A stretch of DNA of 64,000 bases, from assembly GCA_012845835.1 (NCBI GenBank), contig JABAKD010000021.1:13325978-13389977 (forward strand), in the 5' to 3' direction. The position numbers and the translations under genes are program-made. How positions within the stretch are numbered: position 1 is the stretch's first letter; every line of letters starts with the position of its first letter. This stretch comes from Undaria pinnatifida (lineage: Eukaryota > Sar > Phaeophyceae > Laminariales > Alariaceae). The notes beneath the pieces were generated by a model, which was given only the letters and a program-made list of their open reading frames with translations, made no database searches and was not told where the DNA came from. This document shows, one piece after another, positions 34,794 through 47,210 of the stretch.

Positions 34794-35677
34794 CTAGCTT
34801 GAGAATTATCATACCAGTACGAAATAAATGTGACCAAACGTGAAAAAGCAAGAAGAAGAGCAGCCGTTGTCGAAGCAGCAGCGGCAGCAAGCAGCAGCAG
34901 CAGCAGCAGCAGCAAGCAGCAGCAGCAGCAGCACAGCAGCAGCAGCACCCTGGCAGCAGCAAGCACCAGCAGCAGCAGACAACGCATCCTCGCGGATCGC
35001 ACCCCCTGCTGACAGATCCACCGCCCCAGTTGTGGGCTTGCTACCGGAGGCGGCTCAGCTAGGCTGCTTGCCGGGGGTGGAGATTGCACTTAAGGTCTTG
35101 TAATTTATAACTAGCTCGCCCGTCGGGTCGCTCGTCGGGTCGACCCGGTGGTCTAACGGTACGGGCATGTCGATGCATGTGGGTTGCGGTTTCTTTCCTA
35201 TTCCTCGCGCGCACACCACATGACATAATCATCATCAGCTGCAAACAATGCCGGTAAAAAACGCAGAGAACACGACATACTGGGAAAAGTACGAGGGGCC
35301 AAGGACCAACCAACCGACCGAGGTATACATGCTTTGACCCGTGACTTTTTTACTTTGACCCGTGAGAAATGTCACGGGTCAATTTCACGTGACCCGCCAG
35401 ACGACCCAAATCTCGCGGGTCACCCGGATTGTCGCGGGTCTGGTCGGGTCGGGTCAGGACGATTTCAAACTCTCGCGGGTCGGGTCGGGTCGGGTCAAGA
35501 CATATCGGAAATCTCGCGGGTCGGGTCGGGTCGGGTCAAAACGTCTCGAAAATCTCGCGGGTCGGGTGAGGTCGGGTCAAGACGTCTCGAAAATCTCGCG
35601 GGTCGAGTCGAATCAGCTCTGACCCGACCCAACCCGACCCGACCCGCGAAATTTGACCCGACCCGTAAAAAGCCCTG
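33921..35677. mobile_element. Second hAT-like non-autonomous transposon, inserted in satellite linker
   Basis: Ends CAGGGCTgttcACGGGTC and, from the right, CAGGGCTttttACGGGTC. Flanked by GAAATATT (33913-33920) and GAAATATC (35678-35685), an 8-bp duplication with one difference. The undivided site at 30194-30201 confirms the boundaries. Near both ends lie ~47-bp tandem units of ctcgcgggtcgggtcgggtc plus a tcaaaat spacer (about five left, four right, same orientation). The 1.76-kb body has a tandem duplication of about 300 bp (34440-34735 and 34800-35090) and CAG and TAG microsatellites, but no transposase. Confidence 0.88.
34440..35090. repeat. Tandem duplication with CAG and TAG microsatellites inside the second hAT-like element
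   Basis: Both copies have cataccagtacgaaa, a CAG/AGC-rich run, ctcgcggatcgca and ccgccccagttgtgggcttg in order. Between them is a TAG run (about 34757-34795); the second copy has the longer CAG run (about 34877-34945). Frames here, with Ser, Gln, Ala or Cys runs, come from the microsatellite. Confidence 0.88.
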
Positions 35678-35748
35678 GAAATATCGAATGGCCTAGCTCT
35701 TCCAGTTGGGAGTAGTAAAGACCTAACCTCGAGGCTAAAATACGTCTT

Positions 35749-38700
35749 ATGATACTGGATACGGTATCAGATTTCGGATACCTTGATATCCACGAGCCGT
35801 AACTGTCACTTTGTTTGGACCACACCCATTGGGTATGAATGGTCCGAGGTGATACGTTGAGGAATAGGGTTCGGTAGTGCGTGTATGTTGGTTGGTCGTG
35901 TCTATATGTCGTGGGTTTGGGGTCGGGGCAGTTCGTGTAGCTGTTGTTTGAGGTGTTTTGGGAGAGGATCGTTGAGCGTCTACCAGTGAGTTTTAGGTCT
36001 GGCTGGCGCGTAGGTGAGATTTTTCCGTTGTTGTAGATATAGACTAAAATATGCGGTATCTTCTTACCGTCTATGATATTGTAATCAGTGCCAGATTTTA
36101 GATACCTTGATATCCACCAGCCGCAACTGTGACTTTGTTTAGACCACATCCATTGGGTATGAATGGTCCGAGGTGATATGTTGAGGAATAGGGTTTGGTA
36201 GTGGGTGTGTGTTGGCTGGTCGTGTCTATGTGTCGTGGTTTTGGGGTCGGGGCAGGTCGTGTAGCTGCCGTTTGAGATGTTTTGGGAGAGGATCGTTGGC
36301 CGTCTACCAGTGAGTTTCAAGTCCGGCTGGCGCGGGGAAGAGATTTCTCACTTGTTGTAAGTATGGGATGTTGAATGCGGTGTTTTCTTGCCGTCAATGA
36401 TATTGGATTCGGTATCAGATAATAGATACCTTGATATCCATCAGCCGTAATTGTGACTTTGTTTACACCACACCCATTGAGTATGAATGGACCGAAGTGA
36501 TATGTTGAGGAATAGGGTTGGGTAGTAGGTGTATGTTTCTTGGTCGTGTCTAGATGTCGTGGGTTTAGGGTCGGGGCTGTTCGTGTAGCTGCTGTTTGAG
36601 GTGCTTCGGGAGAGGATCGTTGGCCGTCTACTAGTAAGTTTTATATCTTGCTGGCGCGGAGGCGAGATTTTTCACTTGTTGTAAATACAGAATGTAAAAT
36701 GCGGTACCTTTTAACTGTCTATGATATTGGAATCAGTGTCAGATTTTGGATTCCTTGATATCCACAAGCCGTAACTGTGACTTTGTTTGGACCACACCCA
36801 TTGGGTATGAATGGACCGAGGTGATATGTTGAGGAATAGAGTTAAGTGGTGGGTGTGTGTTGGTTGGTCGTGTCTATTTGTCGTGGTTTTGGGGTCGGGG
36901 CAGTTCGTGTAGCTGATGTTTGAGGTGTTTTGGGAGAGGATCTATGGCCCTCTACCAGTGAGTTTCAAGTCTGGCTGGCGCGGGGTTGTGATTTTATACT
37001 TGTTGTAAATATAGAATATATAATGCGGTATGTTCATACCGTCTATGATATAGGAATCGGTATCAGATTTTGGATACCTTGATATCCACCAGCCGTAACT
37101 GTGACTTTGTTTGGACCACACCCATTGGGTATGAATGGACCAAGGTGATATGTTGGGGAATAGGGGTGTATGTTGTTTGGTCGTGTCTATGTGTCGTGGT
37201 TTTGGGGTCGGGGCAGTTCCTGTAGCTGCTGTTTGGGGTGTTTTGGAAGAGCTTCGTTGGCCGTCTACCAGTGAGTTTTATGTCTGGCTGGCGCGGGGGT
37301 GAGATTTTCCACTTGTTGTAAATATAGAATATAGAATGCGGTATCTTCTTACCGTCTATGATATTTGAATCAGTATCAGATTTTGGATACCTTGATATCC
37401 ACCAGCCGTAACTGTGACTTTGTTTGAACCACACCCATTGGGTATGAATGGTCCGAGGTGATATGTTGAGGAATAGGGTTCGGTAGTGGGTGTATGTTGG
37501 TTGGTCCTGTCCATATGTCGTGGGTTCAGGGTCGGGGCAGTGCGTGTAGCTTCTGTTTGAGGTGTTTTGGCAGAGGATCGTTGGTTGTCTACCAGTGAGT
37601 TTCAGGTCTGGCTGGCGCGGGGAAGAAATTTCTCACTTGTTGTAAGTATGGAATGTAAAATGCGCTATTTCTTGCCGTCCATGATATTGGATTCATTGTC
37701 AGATTTTGGATACCTTGATATCTACCAGCTGTAACTGTGACTTTGTTCGGACCACACCTATTGAGTATAAATGGACCGAGGTGATATGTTGAGGAATAGG
37801 GTTGGGTAGTGGGTGTATGTTTGTTGGCCGTGTCTTCAGGTCGTGGGTTTAGGGTCGGGGCTGTTCGTGTAGCTTCGGTTTGAGGTGTTGTGGGAGAGGA
37901 TCGTTGGCCGTCTACCAGTGAGTTTCAGGTCTGGTTGGCGCGGAGGTGAGATTTTTCACTTGTTGTGATTACAAAAAATGAAATGCGGTATTTTTTTGCC
38001 GTCCATGATATTGGATTCGGTATCAGATTTTGGATACCTTGATATCCACTAGCCGTCACTGTCACTTTGTTTGGACTACACCTAATTGGGTATGAATGGA
38101 CCGAGGTGATACGTTGAGGAATAGGGTTTGGTAGGGGGTGCGTGTTGGCTGGTCGTGTCTATGTGTCGTGGCTTTGGGGTCGGGGCAGTTTCTGTAGCTG
38201 CTGTTTGAGGTGTTTTGGGAAAGGATCGTTGCTCGTCTACTAGTGAGTTTTATGTCTGGCTGGCGCGGGGGTGAGATTTTTTACTTGTTGCAAATATAGA
38301 ATATAGAATGCGGTATCTTTTTACCGTCTATGATATTGCATACGGTACCAGATATTGAATACCTTGATATCCACCAGCCGTAACTGTGACTTTGTTTGGT
38401 CCACACTCAGTAGGTATGAATGGTCCGAGGTGATATGTTGAGGAAAAGGGTATGATAGGGGGTGTGTGTTGGCTGGTCGTGTCTATGTGTCGTGTTTTTG
38501 GGGTCGATGTAGTTCGTGTAGCTGCTGTTTGAGGTGTTGTGAGAGAGGTTCGTTTGCTGTCTACCAGTAAGTTTTAGGTCTGGCTGGCCCGGAGGTGATA
38601 TTTTTCACTTGTTGTAAATATAAAATATATATAAATCGGTATCTGCTTACCGTCTATGATATTGGAATCGGTATCAGATTTTGGATATCTTGATATCCAC

Positions 38701-41700
38701 CAGCCGTAACTGTGACTTCGTTTGGACCACACCCATTGGGTATGAATGGAACGAGGTGATATGTCGAGGAATAGTGGGTGTATGTTGGTTGGTCGTGTCT
38801 ATGTGTCGTAAGTTTGAGGTCGGGCCAGGTCGTGTAGCTACTGTGTGAGGTGTTTCGGGAGAGGATCAATGGCCGTCTACCAGTGAGTTTTAGGTATGGC
38901 TGGCGCGGAGTTAAGATTTGTCACTTGTTGTAAGTATGGAATGCAAAATGTGGTATTTTCTTGCCGTCTATGATATTGCATACGGTACCAAATTTTGGAT
39001 ACCTTGATATCCACCAGCCGTCGCTGTCACTTGGTTTGGAGCACACCCATTGGGTATGAATGGTCCGAATTGATATGTTGAGGAATAGGGTTTGGTAGGG
39101 TGTGTGTTGGCTGGTCGTGTCTTAAGTGTCGTGGTTTTGGGGTCGGGGCAGTTCGTGTAGCTGCTGTTCGAGGTGTTTTGGGAGGCGATCGTTGGCCGTC
39201 TACCAGTGAGTTTTATGTCTGGCTGGCGCGGAGGTGAGATTTTTTACTTGTTGTAAATATGGAATATATAATGCGGTATCTTCTTACCGTCTATGATATT
39301 GAAACGGTATCAGATTTTATATACCTTGAAATCCACCAGCCGTGACTGTGACTTGGTTTGGACCACACTCATTGGGTATGAATGGACCGAGGTGATATGT
39401 TAAAAAGTAGGGTTCGGTAGTGGGTGTATGTTTTGTTGTTCGTTTCTATATGTCGTGCGTTCAAGGTCGGGGCAGTTCGTGTAGCTGCTGTTTAAGGTGT
39501 TTTGGGAGAGGATCGTTGGCCGTCTACCAGTGAGTTTTGGGTCTGGCTGGCGCGGGGAAGAGATTTTTCTACTTTTTGTAAGTATGGAATGTAAAATGCG
39601 GTACTTCTTGCCGTCTATGATTATGGCTTCATTGTCAGATTTTGGATACCTTGATATCTACCAGCCGTAACTGTGACTTTGTTTAGACCACACCCATTAA
39701 GTTTAAATGGACTGAGGTGATATGTTGAGGAAAAGGGTTGGGTAGTGGGTGTATGTTTGTTGGCCGTGTCTAGATGTCGTGGGGTTGGGGTCGGGGCCGT
39801 TCGTGTAGCTGCGGTTGGAGGTGTTTTGGGGAAGGATCGTTGTCCGTCCACCAGTGAGTTTTAGGTTTGGTTGGCGCGGAGGTGAGATTTCTCACTTGTT
39901 GTAACTACAAAATGTAAAATGCGGTATTTTTTTGTCGTCTATGATATTGGATTCGGTATCAGATTTTGGATACCTCGATATCCACCAGCCGTCACTGTGA
40001 CCTTGTTTGGACTACACCCATTGGGTATGAATGAACCGAGGTGATATGTTGAGGAATAGGGTTTGGTAGGGTGTGTGTGTTGGCTGGTCGTGTCTATGTG
40101 TCGTGATTTGGGGTTGGGGAAGTTTGTGTATCTGCTGTTTGAGGTGTTTTGGGAGAGGATCGTTGGCCGTCTACCAGTGAGTTTTATGTCTGGCTGGGAC
40201 GGATGTGAGATTTTTCACTTGTTGTAAATATAGAATATGAATTGCGGTATCTTCTAACCGTCTATGATATTGGAATCAGTATCAGACTTTGGATACCTTG
40301 ATATCCACCAGCCGTAACTGTGACTTTGTTTGGACCACACCCAGTAGGTATGAATGGTCCGAGGTGATATGTTGAGGAAAAGGGTATGATAGGGGGTGTG
40401 TGTTGGCTGGTCGTGTCTATGTGTCGTGTTTTGGGGTCGGAGTAGTTCGTGTAGCTGCTGTTTAAGGTGTTGTGAGAGAGGTTCGTTGGCTGTCTACCAG
40501 TAAGTTTTAGGTCTGGCTGGCCCGGAGGTGATATTTTTCACTTTTTGTAAATATAAAATATATATAAATCGATATCTGCTTACCCTCTATGATATTGGAA
40601 TCGGTATCAGATTTTGGATATCTTGATATCCACCAGCCATAACCGTGACTTCTTTTGGACCACACCCATTGGGTATGAATGGTCCGAGGTGATATGTTGA
40701 GAAATAGGGTTCGGTAGGGGGTGTGTGTTGGCTGGTCGTGTCTATGTGTCGTGGTTTTGAGATCGGGGCAGTTCGTGTATCGGCTGTTTAAGGTGTTTTG
40801 GGAGAGGATCGTTGGCCGTCTACCAGCGAGTTTCAGGTCTGGTTGGCGCGGAGGTGATATTTTTCACTTGTTGTAAATATGAAATATATAACGGTATAAT
40901 CTTACCGTCTATGATATTGGAATCGGTATCAGATTTTGGATACCTTGATATCCACCAGCCGTAACTGTGACTTTGTTTTGACCACACCCATTGGGTATGG
41001 ATGGTCCTAGGTGATACGTTGAGAAGTAGGGTTCGGAAGTGGGTGTATGTTGGTTGGTCGTGTCTTTATGTCGTGGGTTTAGGGGCGATGCAGTTCGTGT
41101 AGCTGTTGTTTTAGGTGTTTTGGGAGAGGATCGTTGGCCGTCTACCAATGAGTTTGAGGTCTAGCTGGCGCGGAGGTGAGATTTCCCACCTGTCGTAAAT
41201 ACAAAATGTAAAATGCGGTACTTCCTAGCCGTCTATGATATTTGAATCAGTGTCAGATTTCAGATTCCTTGATATCCACAAGCCGTTACTGTGACTTAGT
41301 TTGGACCACACCCATTGGGTATGAATGGACCGAGGTGATATGTTGAGGAATAGGGTTCGGCAGTGGGTGTATGTTGGTTGGTCGTGTCTATGTGTCGTAG
41401 GTTTGGGGTCGGGGCAGATCGTGTAGCTGCTGTGTGAGGTGTTTCAGGAGAGGATCGTTGGCCGTCTCCCAGCGAGTTTCAGGTCTGGTTGGCTCGGAGG
41501 TGAGATTTCTCACTTGTTGTTGGGATGGAATGTAAAATTGGGCATTTTTTTGCCGTCTATGATATTGGATTCGGTATCAGATTTTTTGGATACCTTGATA
41601 TCCACCAGCCGTCACTGTCACTTTGTTTGGACCACACCCATTGGGTATGAATGGTCCGAGGTGATATGTTGAGGAATAGGGTTAGGTAGGGGGTGTGTGT

Positions 41701-44700
41701 TGGCTGGTCGTGTCTTCAGGTCGTGGGTTTGGGGTCGGGGCAGTTCGTGTAGCTGCCGTTTGAGATGTTTTGGGAGAGGATCGTTGGCCGTCTACCAATG
41801 AGTTTCAGGTCTGGCTGGCGCGGAGGTGAGTTTTGCCACCTGTCGTAAATACAAAATGTAAAATGCGGTACTTTCTTGCCGTCTATGATATTTGAAGCAG
41901 TGTCAGATTTCGGATACCATGATATCCACAAGCCGTTACTGTGACTTTGCTCGGACCACACTCATTGAGTGTGAATGGACCGAATTGATATGTTGAGGGA
42001 TAGGGTTGGGTAGGGGGTTTGTGTTGGCTGGTCGTGTCTTAAGTGTCGTGGTGTTGGGGTCGGGGCAGTTGGTGCAGCTGCTGTTTGAGGTGTTTCAGAA
42101 GAGGATCGTTGGCCGTCTACCAGTGAGGTTTAGGTCTGGTTGGCGCGGAGGTGAGATTTCTTGCTTGTTGTACGTATAGAATGTAAAATGCGGCATTTTT
42201 TTCGCCGTCCATGGAATTGGATTCTGTATCAGATTTTGGATACCTTGATATCCACCAGCCGTAACTGTGACTTTGTTTTGACCACACCCATTGGGTATGG
42301 ATGGTCCTAGGTGATACGTTGAGAAGTAGGGTTCGGAAGTGGGTGTATGTTGGTTGGTCGTGTCTTTATGTCGTGGGTTTAGGGGCGATGCAGTTCGTGT
42401 AGCTGTTGTTTTAGGTGTTTTGGGAGAGGATCGTTGGCCGTCTACCAATGAGTTTGAGGTCTAGCTGGCGCGGAGGTGAGATTTCCCACCTGTCGTAAAT
42501 ACAAAATGTAAAATGCGGTACTTCCTAGCCGTCTATGATATTTGAATCAGTGTCAGATTTCAGATTTCTTGATATCCACAAGCCGTTACTGTGACTTAGT
42601 TTGGACCACACCCATTGGGTATGAATGGACCGAGGTGATATGTTGAGGAATAGGGTTCGGCAAAGGGTGTATGTTGGTTGGTCGTGTCTATGTGTTGTAG
42701 GTTTGGGGTCGGGGCAGATCGTGTAGCTGCTGTGTGAGGTGTTTCAGGAGAGGATCGTTGGCCGTCTCCCAGCGAGTTTCAGGTCTGGTTGGCTCGAAGG
42801 TGAGATTTCTCACTTGTTGTTGGGATGGAATGTAAAATTGGGCATTTTTTTGCCGTCTATGATATTGGATTCGGTATCAGATTTTTTGGATACCTTGATA
42901 TCCACCAGCCGTCACTGTCACTTTGTTTGGACCACACCCATTGGGTATGAATGGTCCGAGGTGATATGTTGAGGAATAGGGTTAGGTAGGGGGTGTGTGT
43001 TGGCTGGTCGTGTCTTCAGGTCGTGGGTTTGGGGTCGGGGCAGTTCGTGTAGCTGCCGTTTGAGATGTTTTGGGAGAGGATCGTTGGCCGTCTACCAATG
43101 AGTTTCAGGTCTGGCTGGCGCGGAGGTGAGATTTCCCACCTGTCGTAAATACAAAATGTAAAATGCGGTACTTTCTTGCCGTCTATGATATTTGAAGCAG
43201 TGTCCGATTTCGGATACCATGATATCCACAAGCCGTTACTGTGACTTTGCTCGGACCACACTCATTGAGTGTGAATGGACCGAATTGATATGTTGAGGGA
43301 TAGGGTTGGGTAGGGGGTTTGTGTTGGCTGGTCGTGTCTTAAGTGTCGTGGGTTTGGGGTCGGGGCTGCTTGTGTAGCTGCTGTTTGAGGTGTTTTGGGA
43401 GAGGATCGTTGGCCGTCTACCAATGAGTTTCAGGTCTGGCTGGCGCGGAGGTGAGATTTCCCACCTGTCGTAAATACAAAATGTAAAATGCGGTACTTTC
43501 TTGCCGTCTATGATATTTGAAGCAGTGTCAGATTTCGGATACCATGATATCCACAAGCCGTTACTGTGACTTTGCTCGGACCACACTCATTGAGTGTGAA
43601 TGGACCGAATTGATATGTTGAGGGATAGGGTTGGGTAGGGGGTTTGTGTTGGCTGATCGTGTCTTAAGTGTCGTGGGTTTGGGGTCGGGGCTGCTTGTGT
43701 AGCTGCTGTTTGAGGTGTTTTGGGAGAGGATTGTTGGCCGTCTACCAGTCAGTTTCAGGTCTGGCTGCCGCGGGGTTGAGATTTTTCACCAGTTGTAAAT
43801 ATAGGATGTAAAATGCGGTATCTTCTAACCGTCTATGATATTGGATTCAATGTCAGAATTTAGATACCTTGATATCCACCAGCCGTAATTGTGACTTCGT
43901 TTGTACGACACCCATTGAGTATGAGTGGACCAAGGCGATATGTTGAGGAATAGGGGTGTATGTTTCTTGGCCGTGTCTTCAGGTCGTGGGTTTGGGGTCG
44001 GGGCAGTTCGTGTAGCTGCTGTTTGAGGTGTTTTTGGAGATGATAGTTGGGCGTCTACCAGTGAGTTTCAGGTCTGGCTGGCGCGGGGAAGAGATTTCTC
44101 ACTTGTTGTGAGTATGGAATGTAAAATGCGGTGTTTTCTTGCCGTCTATGATATTGGATTCATTGTCAATTTTTGATACCTTGATATCCACCAGCCGTAA
44201 CTGGGACTTTGTTTGGACCACACCCATTGGGTATAAATGGACCGAGGTGATATGTCGAGGAATAGGGTTGGGTAGTGGGTGTATGTTTGTTGGTCGTTTC
44301 TATATGTCGTCGGTTTGGGGTCGGGGCAGTTCGTGTAGCTGCTGTTCAAGGTGGTTCGGGAGAAGATCGTTGGCCGTCTGCCAGTGAGTTTCAGGTCTGG
44401 CTGGCGCGGGAAAGAGATTTCTCACTTGTTGTAACTATAGAATGTAAAATGCGGTACTTCCTTGCCGTGTATGATATTGAATTCGGTATCAGATTGTGGA
44501 TACCTTGATATCCACCAGCCGTAACCGTCACATTGATTGGACCACACCCATTGGGTATGAATGGTCCGAGGTGATATGTTGAGGAATAGGGTTCGGTAGT
44601 GGGTGTATGTTGGTTGGTCGTGTCTAGATGTCGTGGGTTTGGGGTCGGAGCTGTTCATGTAGCTGCTGTTTGAGGTGTTTCGGGAGAGGATCGTTGGCCG

Positions 44701-46000
44701 TCTACCAGTGAGTTTCAGGTCTGGCTGACGCGTGGAAGAGGTTTCTCACTTGTTGTAAGTATGGAATGTAAAATGCGGTACTTTCTTGCCGTCTATATTA
44801 TTGGATTTATTGTAAGATTTTGGATACCTTGATATCCACCAGCCGTAACTGTGACTTTGTTTGGACCACACCATTGAGTAAAAATGGACCGAGGTGATAT
44901 AATGAGGAATCGGATTTGGTAGTGGGTGTATGTTGGTTGGTCGTGTCTATATGTCGTGGGTTCGGGGTCCGGGCAGTTCGTGTAGCTGCTGTTTGAGGTG
45001 TTTTGGGAGAGGATCGTTCGCCGTCTAACCGTGAGTTTAAGGTCCGGCTGGCGCGGAGAAGAGCTCTCCCACTTGTTGATAATATGGAAAGTAAAATGCG
45101 GTACTTTCTTGCCGTGCATGATATTGAATTCGGTATCAGATTTTGGATACCTTGATATTTACCAGCCGTAACTGTCACTTTGTTTGGATCACACCAATTG
45201 GGTATGAATGGTCCGAGGTGATATGTTGAGGAATAGGGTTCGGTAGTGGGTGTATGATGGTTGGGCGTGTCTATATGTCGTCGGTTTGGGGTCGGGGCAG
45301 TTCGTGTAGCTGCTGTTTAAGGTGTTTTGGGAGAGGATCGCTGGCCGTCTGCCAGTGAGTTTTAGGTCTGGCTGGCGCGGGGGAGAGATTTCTCACTTGT
45401 TGTGAGTATGAAATGTAAAATGCGGTATTTTCTTGCCGTCTATGATATTGGGTTCTTTGTCAGATTTTGGATACCTTGATATCCACCAGCCGTAACTGTG
45501 ACTTTGTTTGGACCACACCATTGAGTAAAAATGGACCGAGGTGATATAATGAGGAATCGGATTTGGTAGTGGGTGTATGTTGGTTGGTCGTGTCTATATG
45601 TCGTGGGTTCGGGGTCCGGGCAGTTCGTGTAGCTGCTGTTTGAGGTGTTTTGGGAGAGGATCGTTCGCCGTCTAACCGTGAGTTTAAGGTCCGGCTGGCG
45701 CGGAGAAGAGCTCTCCCACTTGTTGATAATATGGAAAGTAAAATGCGGTACTTTCTTGCCGTGCATTATATTGAATTCGGTATCAGATTTTGGATACCTT
45801 GATATTTATCAGCCGTAACTGTCACTTTGTTTGGATCACACCAATTGGGTATGAATGGTCCGAGGTGATATGTTGAGGAATCGGATTTGGTAGTGGGTGT
45901 ATGTTGGTTGGTCGTGTCTATATGTCGTGGGTTCGGGGTCCGGGCAGTTCGTGTAGCTGCTGTTTGAGGTGTTTTGGGAGAGGATCGTTCGCCGTCTAAC
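35749..46000 (+). repeat. 324-bp satellite array, block 4 (subfamily B), running into the gap
   Basis: About 31 monomers, all one orientation. Recent local duplications are visible: about 40930-42050 repeats at 42230-43350 (offset 1300, four monomers); 43081-43400 repeats at 43406-43730 (offset 325); about 44785-45120 repeats at 45432-45770 (offset 647, two monomers); and 38400-38640 recurs at 40330-40570. The array is cut by the run of N, so its true length is unknown. Confidence 0.95.
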
Positions 46001-46500
46001 NNNNNNNNNNNNNNNNNNNNNNNNNNNNNNNNNNNNNNNNNNNNNNNNNNNNNNNNNNNNNNNNNNNNNNNNNNNNNNNNNNNNNNNNNNNNNNNNNNNN
46101 NNNNNNNNNNNNNNNNNNNNNNNNNNNNNNNNNNNNNNNNNNNNNNNNNNNNNNNNNNNNNNNNNNNNNNNNNNNNNNNNNNNNNNNNNNNNNNNNNNNN
46201 NNNNNNNNNNNNNNNNNNNNNNNNNNNNNNNNNNNNNNNNNNNNNNNNNNNNNNNNNNNNNNNNNNNNNNNNNNNNNNNNNNNNNNNNNNNNNNNNNNNN
46301 NNNNNNNNNNNNNNNNNNNNNNNNNNNNNNNNNNNNNNNNNNNNNNNNNNNNNNNNNNNNNNNNNNNNNNNNNNNNNNNNNNNNNNNNNNNNNNNNNNNN
46401 NNNNNNNNNNNNNNNNNNNNNNNNNNNNNNNNNNNNNNNNNNNNNNNNNNNNNNNNNNNNNNNNNNNNNNNNNNNNNNNNNNNNNNNNNNNNNNNNNNNN
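46001..46500. other. Assembly gap of 500 N
   Basis: Exactly 500 N, a typical placeholder. Satellite lies to the left and unrelated G-rich DNA to the right, so the end of the array and the outer part of the left G-rich arm are missing. Translations across it are meaningless. Confidence 0.99.
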
Positions 46501-47210
46501 AAGTGAATCCTGTAAGTCGAATAACCGGTGAGGGGGGGGCGGGTTTGCAGGACATGGGGGCCTGGTTTTGATCAAATGCGATCGGGGTTGGAGGGGGTGG
46601 GGGGACGGGCGGGCAATTTGTGCGTGTAAGCTATAATCTTTTCAAGGAAGAAGATTAATCTGACGGTTTTGAAAAAAAAAAAAAATGCATTAGTTTTTTT
46701 GGGGGTTGAACGTGTGGGACAGCTCAATCTGTGCGTAGAAACTATACATTTTTTGAGGGGATTAAATGTGACCGTTTTAGAAAGAATGCATCTGTTATCA
46801 TCTTTATCCCGGGGTAAGTCGTACAATCAGTGAGTAGAGAGCGGGCGGAGTGTTCGAGGGGTGGGGTTGGGATGGGGTGGGGGGGGTTTGGGGAGGTGGG
46901 GGTGTGAAGGCGGGTAGGGGGGGGCAGGTGGAAGGAAAGGTTACGTAGGGGTTCGTTATAGGTGTGGTGGCCAGGTCTAGGCGATGGTGCGGGTGGTGGG
47001 GAAGAAGGGGGCGTTTTGGGCGGGGGGGGGGGGGGGGGGGAGGAGCGGCATGGATGGCTCTAGAAAGATAATGAGGTGATATCCAGTGCGTGAAGTATTT
47101 GATAATCTGGCGGATTTCGATATCGAGAAGGGGGGGGAGGGGACGTCGTTCCCCATGAAGTGTATGTACACAACTCTTCTATAAACTCTGAAAATCAGTG
47201 ACGTAAGTAA
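46501..47210 (+). repeat. G-rich arm, left member of an inverted pair
   Basis: Words in order: gtgaatcctgtaagtcgaat, ggcctggttttgatcaaa, two tandem ~110-bp units (caatttgtgcg / caatctgtgcg), long G-runs (46846-47040, one of about 20 G), ggtctaggcgatggtgcggg, ggcatggatggctctaga, and ctggcggatttcgat. Their complements recur in reverse order at 51180-52180. The strand is extremely G-rich, so quadruplex formation is plausible. Confidence 0.85.

Noticed and set aside
34699-35103. Cys-, Leu-, Ser- and Gln-rich frames as a poly-amino-acid protein
   Set aside because: They are translations of CAG and TAG microsatellites in several frames within a non-autonomous transposon.
37063-37434. Minus-strand satellite frames as separate genes
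   Set aside because: The same peptide recurs in every monomer and stops fall at different places, so they are repeat by-products; possible coding history is kept as a finding.
12063-46000. CRISPR array from regular repeats
   Set aside because: The 324-bp units are continuous satellite without unique spacers, in eukaryotic DNA.
45766-46575. Frames of 185-269 codons across the N run
   Set aside because: They consist mostly of undetermined bases and satellite.
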